From contig MEHQ01000638.1 in assembly GCA_008828725.1 (NCBI GenBank), positions 265,579 through 329,578 on the forward strand: 64,000 nucleotides of DNA. Reading direction: 5' to 3'. This stretch comes from Saccharina japonica (lineage: Eukaryota > Sar > Phaeophyceae > Laminariales > Laminariaceae). The notes under the pieces were generated by a model. It made no database searches, was not told the origin of the DNA, and saw only the letters and a list, made by a program, of their open reading frames with translations. Below, one piece after another: positions 11,706 to 23,405 of the stretch. A program made the translations under genes and the position numbers. Every line of letters begins with the position of its first letter. Positions within the stretch are counted from its first letter, which is position 1.

Positions 11706-12561
11706 TTGGAGGTGCTGATCGGTTCAAGCGGGAGCTGTATGATATGGAGGATGCCCCGTTCACTCTAAAGGTGCACATGCTAAAGGCCGCGAGGTGATGG
11801 AGACACTGCTGTACGGGTGTGTGACGTGGACCCTTGTCCAGGAGCACTTCGCTGAGCTCCAAACGGCACACCACAACTTCCTCCTACGTACGGACCATTG
11901 GTTTCCAGCGCCGACAACGCATCGACCATCTCATCATGTCGTCCGCCAAGGCTCTCAAGAAGGCACAATGCCTGAGCGTTGAGACGACCATCCGCAAAAT
12001 ACGCCTCCTCTTTGCGGTGTTCGTCAGCTCCAAGAAAGATAGTCAAAACACACCCAGAGACAAGCGATGGTTTGATGATTCAAGTCGTTTACTAGGGGTA
12101 GGGACAGCAGGAAATGACAGTGTGCGTCGTCACATATGCACCCAGTCGTCAAGATCCACATAATCCTCAACACATAAAATCCCGAATCGTCATGTAACTG
12201 TTAAACTGAAGAGGCATCACGAACATGAGAAGGCCGTACAGCGTACGACCAATGAGCGGCTGACCCGGCGGGTGATGTTTGGGATGATTGTCGGGGGGAC
12301 GAACCCGGGACCTGACCGACTAGAAAATAACCCAGGGCCCAATGTCTAGCAGATGACCTCAGGGTTTTTCCAGCAACAGAGGGCTCCACAGAAAGCTCCC
12401 CTTTACTGTTCGGAGCAGAGACGTTACTATGGCAGAGGGCGGCTAAGAAGAGTGGGGTGAGGTATCGAGGGGTCGTTGAGGCGGCGGGCCATTTCATGGC
12501 GAGGTGGCACAGGGCCGAAGCGGAGAGGAGTCGGCTACGGCATGCAGCTGGGGACGCCTAG
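11706..12561 (+). mobile_element. Non-LTR (LINE) retrotransposon, 3' fragment
   Basis: Translated pieces in shifting frames match the C-terminal region downstream of the reverse transcriptase in LINE ORF2 proteins. They are DRFKRELYDMEDAPF, then METLLYGCVTWTL, HFAELQTAHHNFLLR, IGFQRRQRIDHL and KALKKAQCLSVETTIRK up to about 12033, then VQRTTNERLTRRVMFG from about 12231. From about 12334 to 12561 a clean frame reads RAQCLADDLRVFPATEGS and continues to RWHRAEAERSRLRHAAGDA and a stop. The catalytic reverse transcriptase part is absent, fitting the usual 5' truncation of LINEs. Frameshifts (for example about 2 extra bases near 11789) and a ~190-bp unrelated stretch at 12035-12228 show the copy is dead. 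Family identity is from memory of the motif pattern. Confidence 0.75.
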
Positions 12562-13387
12562 AGAGGCGACACAACAAGGAGGGGGGGGGGGGGGGCAGGG
12601 GCGGCTGTACTGATACAGCTATAGCTCTCGACGAATTAATGCAGAACCGAAATGGTAGATCGTGCGGCATAAGGTATCGGTTCGACTAGCCCTGAATTTT
12701 ATTATTTGTTTCAATTTGTTTGTTTCTTGTTTATTTGTTCACTGGGGGGGGCGCGACAGAGGTAGCACCAGCTCCTGACACCGCTGCACTCGTACGAGTA
12801 CAATTGTCACCCAGCGTGCACGATTTTTTTTTCGCTACGTACTGCTGTATAAGACGTATTTAATTCACGAAATAGGTCTATGTATGTATCTGGATCTGAA
12901 CCGAACAAAGCCCTATCGAGTTTTAGACGTGAAAAAAATAGGCCCTTATTTTCCACCTACCGACCACGGCAGACCACCGTGAAAAACGGATTTTCCCAAA
13001 ATATGCACTTGGGCACTTTTTTGACCAAGTGCATATTTGAAGCAAGTTTACGAGTATTTTCCAGCAAACAAACGGCAATCCAGGTGCCGATGCGGCACGG
13101 GCTCACGAGGCAACTCCGAGGCAACCCTAGCACAGACACAGCAGCAACACTGCACAGCACATAGACCACGATCCTTGTCACGCCGCAACCAACCGCCCGG
13201 AATACCATGGACCCGCAGCATCATACTTACAGCAGCAGCAATCCTGGCTGTCGCGAGAGCAATGCCGCATCTCAGGGTCCATCAGACCCATGTATATGTG
13301 GTCCCGTGCACAAGTAATGCCTAACGACACCCAAGATCCTTCACGAATGCAAGGCAAGGGCAGTGCTTCTTGCTACCCTCTTCTTGG
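12562..13387. other. No gene recognised; poly-G tract and hairpin
   Basis: Just after the LINE end there is a G-run near 12580-12596. A strong hairpin lies at 12999-13038. No coding region recognised. Confidence 0.5.
12999..13038. repeat. Perfect 14-bp stem hairpin
   Basis: AAATATGCACTTGG at 12999-13012 pairs exactly with CCAAGTGCATATTT at 13025-13038 around a 12-base T-rich loop. It is not next to a recognised gene, so its role is unknown; it may be a transposon end or an RNA hairpin. Confidence 0.8.
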
Positions 13388-13389
13388 TA

Positions 13390-13472
13390 CCACTCCGTCC
13401 CGAAATATACGAAATGTATTGAAATTAATACGTAACTACATATAAAAGTTCCTATATTTCGGGACAGAGCTG
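13390..13472. mobile_element. 83-bp MITE with TA target duplication
   Basis: The ends are inverted repeats: CCACTCCGTCCCGAAATATA at the left and the complement of CAGCTCTGTCCCGAAATATA at the right. Both are flanked by TA (13388-13389 and 13473-13474). Size, TA duplication and a CTCCGTCCC-type terminus resemble Stowaway/Tc1-mariner-type MITEs. There is no coding capacity. A diverged relative lies at about 23327-23405. Confidence 0.75.
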
Positions 13473-13740
13473 TATTTGCAATGCAGCAGCTATCATAGCG
13501 AGCGGTCTGGATACCTGCCCTCTACCTGCCTCTACTGCTCATTATTGTTGGCATAAAATAAGCAGCGTTTGAACTGCCTCAGGTATTGGTGTGCTCTGCC
13601 TGTGTCTGTGTGCTATACGCCAGCGCCAAACTACAGCCGGCTGGCGCGACCTCGGGCCTAGAGACGAAGGGAAGCGCACTCGGCGCGCGCCTCTCCGTAC
13701 TCGTAGACTTTACAGCAGCAGCAGCAGTAGCAGTACATAC

Positions 13741-14029
13741 AGCCAGTCAACGCTCCGCTTGGATGCTGCGTTGTGTCAAAGTACAAAGTACCAAGACAGG
13801 TCGACTTGTAGTATATACGTGCAGATGTTTCAATAAACGGGCTGCTGTTGTTGTTGTGGTTCGGCGCCGCGAAGAGACGCGCCAAGTGCGCTGTACTAGG
13901 CGTAGAACCCAAGCGTCCGAAGCGACGCTGGCTGCCTCTGGTCTGGCGGCGACGCGCCGAGTGCGCTCTAGTCGACCTTTCTTGGTATTATTTTGTATTT
14001 TGACACAACGAAGCATCCGAGCGTTGACG
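13741..14029. repeat. Foldback pair, ~60-bp arms
   Basis: GTCAACGCTC...GGATGCTGCGTTGTGTCAAAGTACAAAG...ACCAAGACAGGTCGACT at 13743-13806 is repeated as its reverse complement at 13969-14025 with a few changes. The ~160-bp loop is GC-rich. CAG repeats (13710-13735) border the left arm. Confidence 0.7.
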
Positions 14030-14214
14030 TACAGCAGTACAGGAGGACACCTAATAAGAAACAGGCTAATGAGGATTAATATTTCGAGGAAAATAGGAAA
14101 TTCGGGAGTCGTTATCTTGAAATTAGTGTAGAAAGCACCCTCTCGCAAATACCAAATCGAGCCTGGACCATATTCCTTGTTTCTTATTAGGTGTCCTGTA
14201 CTGTATTACTGCTG
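14029..14214. repeat. Foldback pair, ~35-bp arms
   Basis: GGACACCTAATAAGAAACA at about 14045 is present as its complement at 14175-14200, and flanking AGTACAG sequence also pairs. The loop of about 105 bp is AT-rich. It directly adjoins the foldback at 13741-14029, and a CTG microsatellite follows at 14216-14232. Confidence 0.7.
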
Positions 14215-14654
14215 TTGTGCTGCTGCTGCTGTGACATGTACTCATACACGTGGCGAGGCGTTGCATGTACTCATACCCGCGCGACCTTCGCAGTTCCCAG
14301 ATCATCACAACCACACACCAAGCCTATCAGTAGAGCTGGGCTTGAACGGCCTGTACATTGCATTATGACACAGGAGGCGAATACGTCGGAAATACGATGT
14401 GCCAAGTACACTACAGGTGTGGAACTCCCCAAGGTCACTCAGTGCTCGGCGTGTTTGCGTGCTGATCTGCTTTGTTCGCGCTGTTGTCCTTGGCGTGTCG
14501 CACACACCCCACCTCTGTTGCTGATACTCCGCCGAGGCCCATGGTGTGTGCTTGGCTGTCGAGGCGTGCAAAAACTGTCGCGACGCCGCTGCTGTAAGCC
14601 AAGAACGGCCTTTGAGGGTCGAGGGGACAAGGGGGTACCCGTGGTGTGATGTGA

Positions 14655-14783
14655 GGGGGTCACTTTTCTGTCACGCTGATTGACTTGAAAACTGGGGCCA
14701 CTTTTGTCCCGCCTATTATCTTGAAAATCGGGAACACTTTTGGGATTATGCTTGCTGAGTCTCCGGTCCAGCTGGACCGGAGA
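14655..14783. repeat. Short tandem repeat ending in a 24-bp palindrome
   Basis: Three diverged units of 37-39 bp (starts near 14655, 14694 and 14731; shared core CACTTTT and CTTGAAAA) are followed by a perfect 24-bp palindrome at 14760-14783 centred on CCAGCTGG. The palindrome could be a protein binding site or a cruciform, but no gene context is visible. Confidence 0.75.
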
Positions 14784-15789
14784 ATTGTTGTGTTTATCGG
14801 AGCGTGCGATGCGCAAGCAACCCACTACCTTTCCGTGCTACTATTGTGTGTAGCACATACACACTGACTCTGAACGGAAAGGCAAGGGTCAGACAGCGTG
14901 ATTTTTCCTCGAAATACCGTACAACCTCGCCAAGCACCTCGAGCAGGAGCGGGCCACCAAAAGCGCGTGAGGCAGGCCCGCCGTTTCCTGCTGTGGCTAG
15001 TAACCATTGCTTTATCGGGGGCTTCCATCCGTAACCAGTCATCAACAATTACCACCGTTCTCTCTTCTGCCGCTGTGCTATCCACATTATGTGTTGCACG
15101 TCTGGCGCGCGCGGCGTTAAATACTATCAAGGGCATGTCAACATTGGGCTTCGGTGAAATGGTAAATTGGTCATGATGGTCGACTTTGGATTGAAGGAGT
15201 AAGTTCAACATTCGGCGGTGACATGACGACTTTGTTTAACTTTGTTTTTTTAGTTTTTGTGCTGGATTGTGTACGTAACTCAGGAACCATAGACAACAAA
15301 CGAGCACGTAGATTGCGCGCCACAACAAGCTGGATACAACTAACAACACCCATGCCTGCCGTCCGCCAGTCGAATAGTAAAGGAAAGACAACGCGCGTAC
15401 GGTGTTTTAGCGGCGCTTTATTGCTTTAGGCCCCTACTGTTGTACTCCATAGATGCTTTACTTATCAGACACTGCGATCTGAAGAGCTGGAGGTCTCTGC
15501 AGCTTCTGTTGCTGTGCTCTACCACAATCGCCACTAGCAGAACCAAAGCAAGAGTGCGAGTTTAGTAGGCAGCCGAGAGCGCAGGCGATTCTAAGTCGAC
15601 AGTGTAAGGCGCTGAATACTTCGTATATATACACACCACAGGATATACACATATAGAACGAAGCAAATTATTAAGAAAGCTTCGGCCAACAACTAAGAAG
15701 CGCGGTATCTATCAAACTCGTGAATTCGTTCTTCGAACAGCGAGTTACGGGTCAGCGGTGTACGGTGCACCTTTTACCTCTGCACATAA
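14784..15789. other. No gene recognised
   Basis: No protein family, RNA or clear repeat identified in this stretch. Confidence 0.4.
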
Positions 15790-16905
15790 AAAAAAGTGAT
15801 TTTATTTTCAGTCCGCATCAAAAGCCAGTAAGCATCGATGCCCCTACTAAAACGAAGCCGTTTGTATCCCTGACACAACAAAAAAAAGAAGTCAAATTCG
15901 ACGCCCCGCAAGGAAAACCATATAATTTCGATCCCAACCAGGGGCGTAAAAAAAAAAAGAGAAAACGACACCAAACCCGTAGGAAGGTCAGAATGAAAAC
16001 AAACCGGATCGCTGTGATCACAGGACGAAATGAGCGAAAAACATTTTTTTCCCGTTTTTTGTTCCCTTTTTTTACTTGGTTTCAGAGACCCCCCCTATTC
16101 TGTTTTCGATGGTGGGGTGGGGGGGGGGTAATTAACAAAAACTTGACTTATTGTTTTCTGGGATCACAACGGTCCGGTTTCTTCCCTCCAATATAGGGGG
16201 GGGTATCTGGGATTCAGATCCGCGCATACACTCGTCACAACATATAAAAAAAACTTGATTTCGAACCGAACACTAAACTCAAGTCAACGGCAATCCCTAT
16301 TTTGAGAACAAGACAATTTCGATGCTCCGACTATATAACTAAGTCGATTTAAACCACGCGTGCAATAACTCAGTACCCACACTCGAATTCAGTCGATTTC
16401 AATCCAAGCACTAATACCATGTGTTTATTGGCCAGCGCAAAAATATGATCTATTCATATACAGATTCTCAGTTTTGAAATGCACACCAACACCAAGTCAA
16501 CTGAGAAGTCACTGAAATCAAGTCAATTCACCCCCCCCTCCAAACAAAGTCATTCGCGGCTCAAACACATAAACCAAGTAATTTTCAACCGGTACCTGTA
16601 AAAAAATATCTTCTTCGGCCTGCACACAAAATCCAAGTCAATATTGACCACGCACGCGAAACATAAAAACTAAACCTTGATCAACCACACATAGCCCAAG
16701 TCAGTATAAACCGACACTAAAACAACTCATTTTCGCTCCACACACAAGAAGCATGTATGTTGCGACCACCTACACAGAAATGTAGTCACTTTTATTTCCC
16801 ACGCTAAGCCTAAGGTGTTTCGGCGCTCAACAGAACGAAGTAAGTGCCGACCACCCGTACTGCAACAAAGGCAGTTTCGATCCCGTACACAAAAACGTAG
16901 ATGTT
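15790..16905. repeat. Degenerate ~29-bp minisatellite array
   Basis: A loose unit like CAAGTCAATTTCGACCCACACACAAAAA recurs at spacings of about 26-35 bp. Examples are near 15830, 15860, 15890, 15922, 16637, 16675, 16700, 16726, 16752, 16783, 16834 and 16868. Units are diverged and interrupted by homopolymers (T-run near 16043, C-run near 16090, G-run near 16117-16128). Open frames across it are by-products of the repeat. Confidence 0.65.
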
Positions 16906-16981
16906 TCAAAACGTCGTGTTATTTCTTGTTTCCATGCCATGTACCAGGTAATATCTTCGCCCTTCCTTTCTCTCTGCTCCC

Positions 16982-17270
16982 GACTGTAGTCGTAACTCAG
17001 ATCCGGGTTCACAAAGTAGGCTCCCGTCCCTCCTCCCCCACTACGGTTCTTGCCTTACGTTTTTATCGCGAGAATACTTCAGATTTTTCTTCCTTGGTCG
17101 ACTCGCATCGAATTGCGCCTACCCGCGCTACTAGGCGCTCTCAGCAGTTGATTCCGTTTTTTACTTATTTTTGCAAATAAACTCAAACGTCCGACCCACG
17201 TGAGATTCAAACTCCAGACATCAAAGTTTAGAAGCGTTCGAGGATACCACTGAACCATCGGGCGACTGAC
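16982..17270 (-). mobile_element. tRNA-derived SINE, type 1 head
   Basis: On the minus strand it begins with a tRNA-like head containing an A-box-like GATGGTTCAGTGGTA and a B-box-like GTTTGAATCTCACG. A linker follows (TTTGAGTTTATTTGCAAA, AATCAACTGCTGAGAG), then a body with CGATAAAAACG, AACCGTAGTGGGGGAGG and CCCGGATCTGAGTTACGACT. The boxes would be internal polymerase III promoters. The same layout occurs at 32074-32393, and the 3' body is shared with the type 2 copies. Confidence 0.8.
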
Positions 17271-19205
17271 TGTGATACAGTAATCATATGATATCATATC
17301 ACGTACTGAAATATTTCAAAATCGTGTTTGTGCCACTCCCCTAAGCACGTCCAGTAGGGGAACCTTGCACTACCCTATCTGTGCCCACGAACTACCGTGG
17401 GCTTGTACGGTGCGGACAGCACTCCATACAGCAGCCGCTGTTGTCAATAGCATCGAGATGGTTAGTAGTGGGAACGGAAGGGAGTCTAGGTTGTAGTTGA
17501 GCGGATGCAGGCGGCCTTGTTAGGTCAGTGTGCAGATCAACTTCATTTTATGTGTGCGCCTTCTTCGTCTCGTGTGTTTTAGGCGGGCAAGCTTCATACC
17601 TTCCGGCCGAAGTTTGATATATATGGTTATTGGGTACTTGTAGGGCTCCAGCACTATAACATTTGGTCGTGAGATAAGTAAGAGGCCAATGAATATTTGA
17701 CATAATAGTAGAGTCAAATTCCCTCCAATGTCTAGAACTCGGCATAGCGGTTTCAGACAGAAACAATGGAGAATCAATTGAGCGACCTAAATATAGAGTA
17801 GGACAATATCTGCACAATATGTATCGATACTTTTCGAAGCAGCCAGGAGCTCACTCCGTACATAAATTCGAGGACGGAGATGCTATTTTAAAACGGTTAA
17901 ATATTCGGAGTGCCTCGCTCGCGTGTTCGACAGGTGCCTCAGCTTCGGAGTACATAAAAAAACAGAACAACAGTAGTAGCACAATAGGGCTTGCCCTCGA
18001 GCCGCAGACAGATTATATATTCAACGCTCGTAATATAGTGTAGCGGGAGGCATGGTAAATTGTGCACCGTACATAGCATGGGCGATGTGTCTCATAGACA
18101 GAGGGCACAAGGTTGTGCCGAACGTTAATTCCGGCTGAGCTGCAGGCTGAAGATGAAAGGACTCCCGAGATAAGCGTGCAAGCCGAACTGTAGCGTCCAC
18201 CGGGCTGGTAGCGATCGTGTGAGCGCTTTCCTTCCGCCAGTCGACATTCCGTTGGGGTGGGCGTTGGTACGATGGTCTGTGTGCCTGGCCGTGTGGCGTT
18301 TCTTGATGCTTTTGTTGATGTGTGCTGCGTGTGTGTTCTCGATATAGTCCGGAAAATGTGGAGGTCGTTCGTTCGCTTTTCAGTCCATGCGTAAGAGATA
18401 CACGTGTCGGTGAGTCAATGAGAAATACCCCTCACAGCCGCCGACATTGCTGCTGTTGCAACGTGATGACTCCGTGAATATGCCACACCAAGAACATTAC
18501 TTCCCTTCGGTCGGGGGCTTGAGTAATATGGCGGAGCTGTGCCTTGCTGTCACAGAGCTGGCGCTGTGCAATATGCGATCTTGTGCACTCGCACGGTCAC
18601 AATATCAGAATCTGCAGATAAAACGCCCAGGAGCTTACTAACAAAATATTGATTGTGTACTTCGTCAGAAACGGGACCGAATACACAATTGGAGAAGAAC
18701 CATACCTCACGCTGGCCGTTCTGTGTAAACGGAGCACATATTCTGGTATCGTATATAACTCAATAGGCACGTTGTTCGTCCAGGTTGGTGAATAAGCCCG
18801 TATTCGGAGTTTGAAATGTGTCTCGAAGTAATAAGGACAACACCAAAATCTATAAATGATTTGATATCGGCAAAATATATTACTTTTCACGACCTGAGTG
18901 GAGGGATCGGCGACTACTCACATGCCAGCAGCCCACGGACTAGCATATTTAATGCGAACGATGACCATCCATCATGCCCAATTGCTTTCATTCCATATAG
19001 CAGCAGTACTAGCCCACAAACGATCCGTGCGTAAGGAGACTCACAACCGTAACTAAGCAGCGGTAGCTAGGGTGGACATGTGGCAGCTACCCATGCTACT
19101 TCCTGCGTCCCGATCATATATATCTACTTAAAGTGCCTACGGTAGTAATGAAATTCATGTTGAACTTTGCTTCATGTCTGGATCTCTCCCTCCTGTGAAG
19201 GCCCT
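17271..19205. other. No gene recognised
   Basis: Several open frames of 60-97 codons occur on both strands (for example 17548-17817 minus and 18597-18890 minus), but none shows a domain or consistent coding character. Confidence 0.4.
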
Positions 19206-19403
19206 TTAGCGCCGTTTCTTCGGCGGCGCCCGTGTCCGCTTCGACAGTAACGGTCGGCGGCTACTATAATCTCGCTGGGCGCAGCACGCGCACGTGTGTG
19301 GGCTCCACGTCAAAATCTCCGACGGGTCTCTCCACAATGTGGGAGTCATCTCCGTCCTCTCGGACGGTTGACTCAACGCCTCGCTACAGGAAATGCAATT
19401 CAT
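19206..19403 (-). CDS. Candidate exon with two CXXC pairs
   Basis: The ATG at 19403 opens 65 codons starting MNCISCSEALSQ, with a second pair in HTCACCAQRDY and a basic end (KRTRAPPKKRR). Two CXXC pairs about 30 residues apart could bind zinc, and the basic end could be a nuclear localisation signal. The local GC content is higher than in the flanks, which favours coding. The plus strand is also open here (19296-19577, ending GKRKVKIHDMLCGPG), so the strand is not certain. It may be the last exon of a spliced gene. Confidence 0.25.
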   Translation of the reverse strand: MNCISCSEALSQPSERTEMTPTLWRDPSEILTWSPHTCACCAQRDYSSRRPLLSKRTRAPPKKRR

Positions 19404-19579
19404 CGTGATATCTTGCGGGGCGTGCTCTCCGGCCTCACGTGCCTCGGAAGGGGTAGCCGCCCAGCCAGCGCCGCCGTCGTGGCGACTTCTGGGGGCAAGC
19501 GCAAGGTCAAGATCCACGACATGCTTTGCGGTCCCGGCACTAGAACGCCGTTCATGTTTGGTTTCGATGACGTATAGTA

Positions 19580-22500
19580 CGCCTGAAAACGTCTCTATCT
19601 CGTTTTTCGGAGATCACCAAAGCTTGAGGAAATCGAGCGGAAGAGCCCGCGTTGGCGTCGTGAACTCAGGCAAAAGCATGACCAAAGCGGGTATTGGCGG
19701 GCACAGGCGTTTAGAGAGGAGGCAGAAAGAGGGCAGTGGCCTGTGTGACGTCTTGCAGCCGCTTCATCGAGGAGGGAAGGCGGTTGCATGAAGTCGACTA
19801 GATAGTGAAAACTGAACGAATGCGAACGACATCTAGAGCACTCTGGACGAAGCTTCAAGGAGCATCATAAACTGTTAAGCATATGGCCAGGGGGAGAGGA
19901 GGAGGAGGGCGGCGCCTGGGTACTTTCCGTAAGTGGAATGTTTTTTGTCGAATGACACAAAGACAGCTGCTGTTGAACTGCCTTATTCAGTGTACTCGCT
20001 TGCCGAGCCGTGGATGTACTCGTCGATGAACTGCTGCAACAGGTCAGAGAGAAAGCCCCATGAAATATATGAACAAGCAGCAAATTAGCTATGTATACCT
20101 TCCACGCAGCCGGGTCTGTCGATGCCACAAAAGGCGGACCCTACGTAATATTTCAGCAAATTATAGACATAGTTACTTTGTCTTTTTCTTGATATCGCCG
20201 GATCGACCTGTCTCTGGCCTCTCCGGCCTCCCACTTTTACGCCGCCTCCTTCGACTACTTGCCAGACCGCTCTCTACTTTCCTGGCTTTCTCTGTTTGCT
20301 ACATATTTTTTCGCGAGAGCCTTTTCGGTGTTGTGTTCGTAGGTGTACCCAGAGCACGGCAGCGCGGGCGAGCCCGGATCCATCGCGGGTATGGGAGGGT
20401 GCGGGCCTGTAGAGGGGGAGGCTGATGGAGCGCGGTTGCCTTTTTCGTGCCTAGGCGTGGCGTTTCCATCGAGACACGAGGAAAGCACGAAGCGGCTTTG
20501 AATTCGTTGCTGCTGTTGTCAACAACCCAGCCGCCCAAAATTGTAAAGGTGGGGTCTGACTGTAAAACAGGATTCAAGCGGTGCTTGTTTCTCGAACAAA
20601 TACTATGTACAGAGAGCGAGCTACCAGTTTAAACACCAACATGGTCGAGCGCAGCGCGACGCCGTGCTGTGAGCCGTGTTGCTGTATTTATCTTCCGACA
20701 TACGACTACAATTGTGTTGTCCTCGGGCATGGAACTCTTGGCACTTGCAAGTCGCCTGTTTCCCCCCTAATCTATGTTCCACCTGTGACTTTATTTCACT
20801 TTGTGTTGTGTCCTTGATGAGCGAGCGCAGCTGGCGGAACCGCCCGCTACGCGAAGCGCCTTGTATATGCATACTCCTACAACCAGCATGCGTTACTAGA
20901 AGCACCAGACACACCAAATAAGCGCACTCCAATATCTGTGTGTTGTCTTACGAACGCGTATTATTGTATTTGCACTACATGCCTGGCTGTACGAGTCCTG
21001 GTATCTGGTATATCTCGTGCATGCCTTCGTGTGAGGGTGTACGAGTGTTGGATTACGTACTCGTATACCCGTGCCTGCACCTGCACATACAGGCCGGCAC
21101 GATTCCTATTACAAGCACACACATGGCAATACGAGTTCTGCTATCTGGTACCTTTCGTAGATGCTATCGTGTGTGGGTGTATGAGGTGTGTTGTTACGTC
21201 GTACGATGCAGTGACTGATACCTGTTGTCTGCCGTCGTTGCTACTCGTACGTATCGTGTGTACCACTGGAATTTCAATTTTCCTTTCTATTCTTTGAACT
21301 TTAACTCTATGTAGCGGAACAACCTCTAAAATGTCGAACCGTAACATCCTCTCAATTGATTCGTCGAAAGGTACCAGCAGTACTCGTTGTACATACCAGA
21401 CCACACAACAGCTGATTCTCCGGCGGGAGACTCTTGTGATCATCTCCATGACAGAGATCGACGGTATGACAAACCATCAGTATACCATCGCCAGGATGCA
21501 ATACCACTAGCCAGCGCTTCTCTATATCGTAAAGCACCATTCAACGAGCTCGTACATATGTGATGCTGTGGGGTTGTTCGTATCGTACATGCCAGGCACA
21601 TCAAACACTCAAATACACTACGTCAACTACTACGACAGGGCCTCTGCTTATCATAAGCTCTATGACAGATATCGACGGTTTGCATCAGCTATGGGCGCAA
21701 GGCGGATCATATAAACAAGCACACAGCAAATGAGATAGGTAAACCTTCAACCGGCCGTGTCCGCCGATGCAGCGAAAGACAGACTTTTTATGTAAACAAA
21801 TAATCAGATAGGCAAACTCGTACTTAAGGCTGCCGTCACGAGTATCACCAGAGACTGAAACGCACACTGCCATGGCGGATGTCTTTTCAAGTGATACATG
21901 CGGGAAAATCTCGATCCTTCGGAAATAGCAAAAACAATAGACCATTTTTTGGGTTTAACGGCGATCGTAAAACCCAACGACTAAGTGATGAACCCTAAAT
22001 AGGTCGCGCTGGGTAGGGGCTCCGACTCACTCTAGGGTCAGAGCTATTATACTCCGGTCGATGTGGTGTGGCGGGCGCCGAGTCAAGCGTCTAATAAAAA
22101 AAAAGTTTGCCAGCTGATGTGTTGAAACGTCCTGAGCGGGCACTCGGGTATTATTGTTGTTGGAACGTGCGAATTCTACAACTCGAGTGACAGCTTACCA
22201 CGAACGACCCAATAACCATGACCCCTATGTTCAGGCAGGTTTTGGAGAAAACGTTCCTGAGAAGTCTCGGGAGACATCGATTGACAAAGTCAACGCCTCC
22301 GTAACATCCTCTGTATTTATCCTGCTAGTTAAGGGCTCCGTCCGACCCTAGTGTCACAGTCAACTCTGACCGGTGGGATATTGCCTGGGCCGGCCTAGCG
22401 TCTGGTATAACACACATTTGGTTGTTTGAGTGCAGAATACATAAGATAAGAATAAAATAATACAAGGTTCCCCTCCGGGACGTGCCTGGGGGAGTGGCGC

Positions 22501-23325
22501 AAGGGCGAATCGAAAACCTACTATTAATATCAAAACAACAGCATGCGATATTGTATCATACGCATATCATATTGTATACCTGCCTAAGAAATCCACTTAG
22601 TTTTTGTGTGCTTCCTGTCTTATATTATGGGGGTCTGGGTTACGTACAATACAAAAAAAAAAAAAGTATCCAGAGTCATCGGCAAGGATCGAACTCAAGC
22701 CTTCAAGCATAAAATCGTGCATGGTGACCGTTTGCCTATACTTTCAAAGATACATTTTCCTGTACTACACGCTTATTTGTCGCGGCCCGCGTCAGCCACA
22801 CGACAGGTCGCACATACATGATGCAAGCACAGCAGCAAGCAACAACAGAACAGCAGCAGAAGAGAAAGAGATGGTGGTGCCTGATGACGGATGCAAGCCT
22901 GCTGCGATGAAGCAACCACTAATGAATAGCCACAGCAGTATACGGTGGATCCGCCACAGTCACGCCTGCTGCTTGTGCTTCTAGCCGGGGCTGTGGCGTT
23001 GCTTGTGTTCGTTGCATGTTGTGTGATGTATCGTGATATTCAAAAGCGGTCATTAATTTCCGGTCAGAGTGGGCGTGTCTCTGTTACACACACAGCAGCA
23101 GAACAGAAAAGGGTAGATAGATGGTGTGGATTATGGACGGTAGGCTCCGATAGACACAGCTAGCCACAGCACTACAGCAACATCAACAGCAGCAGCGGGT
23201 AGAAGAGTGGTGGTGGTGGTGTCGTTTGGTGACTGATTGCTGGCTCCTATGAAAGCAAAACTACTCGTAGCTCGTAGCAACAACAGAGCACATCACAGAT
23301 CTGCCTTCGAGGCGCACAGTGTTGT
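19580..23325. other. No gene recognised; minor repeats
   Basis: No protein family seen. A ~68-bp direct repeat (ACGAGT.CTG.TATCTGGTA ... GGTGTA.GAG) occurs at 20991-21058 and 21131-21199. A short shared segment around 20060-20130 recurs at 21712-21780. CAG microsatellites occur near 22828-22862. Confidence 0.4.
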
Positions 23326-23326
23326 A

Positions 23327-23405
23327 TCACTCTGCCCGGAAAAGTAACGACAGTTTATATATAGTTTTTAATGAACAAAAGTTTCTTAAATTTCGGGACA
23401 GCGGA
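23327..23405. mobile_element. Diverged copy of the 83-bp MITE
   Basis: The left end TCACTCTGCCCGGAAA follows a TA, and the right part AAAAGTTTCTTAAATTTCGG followed by GACAG matches the right half of the element at 13390-13472. The inverted repeats are more decayed and the right boundary is approximate. Confidence 0.5.
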
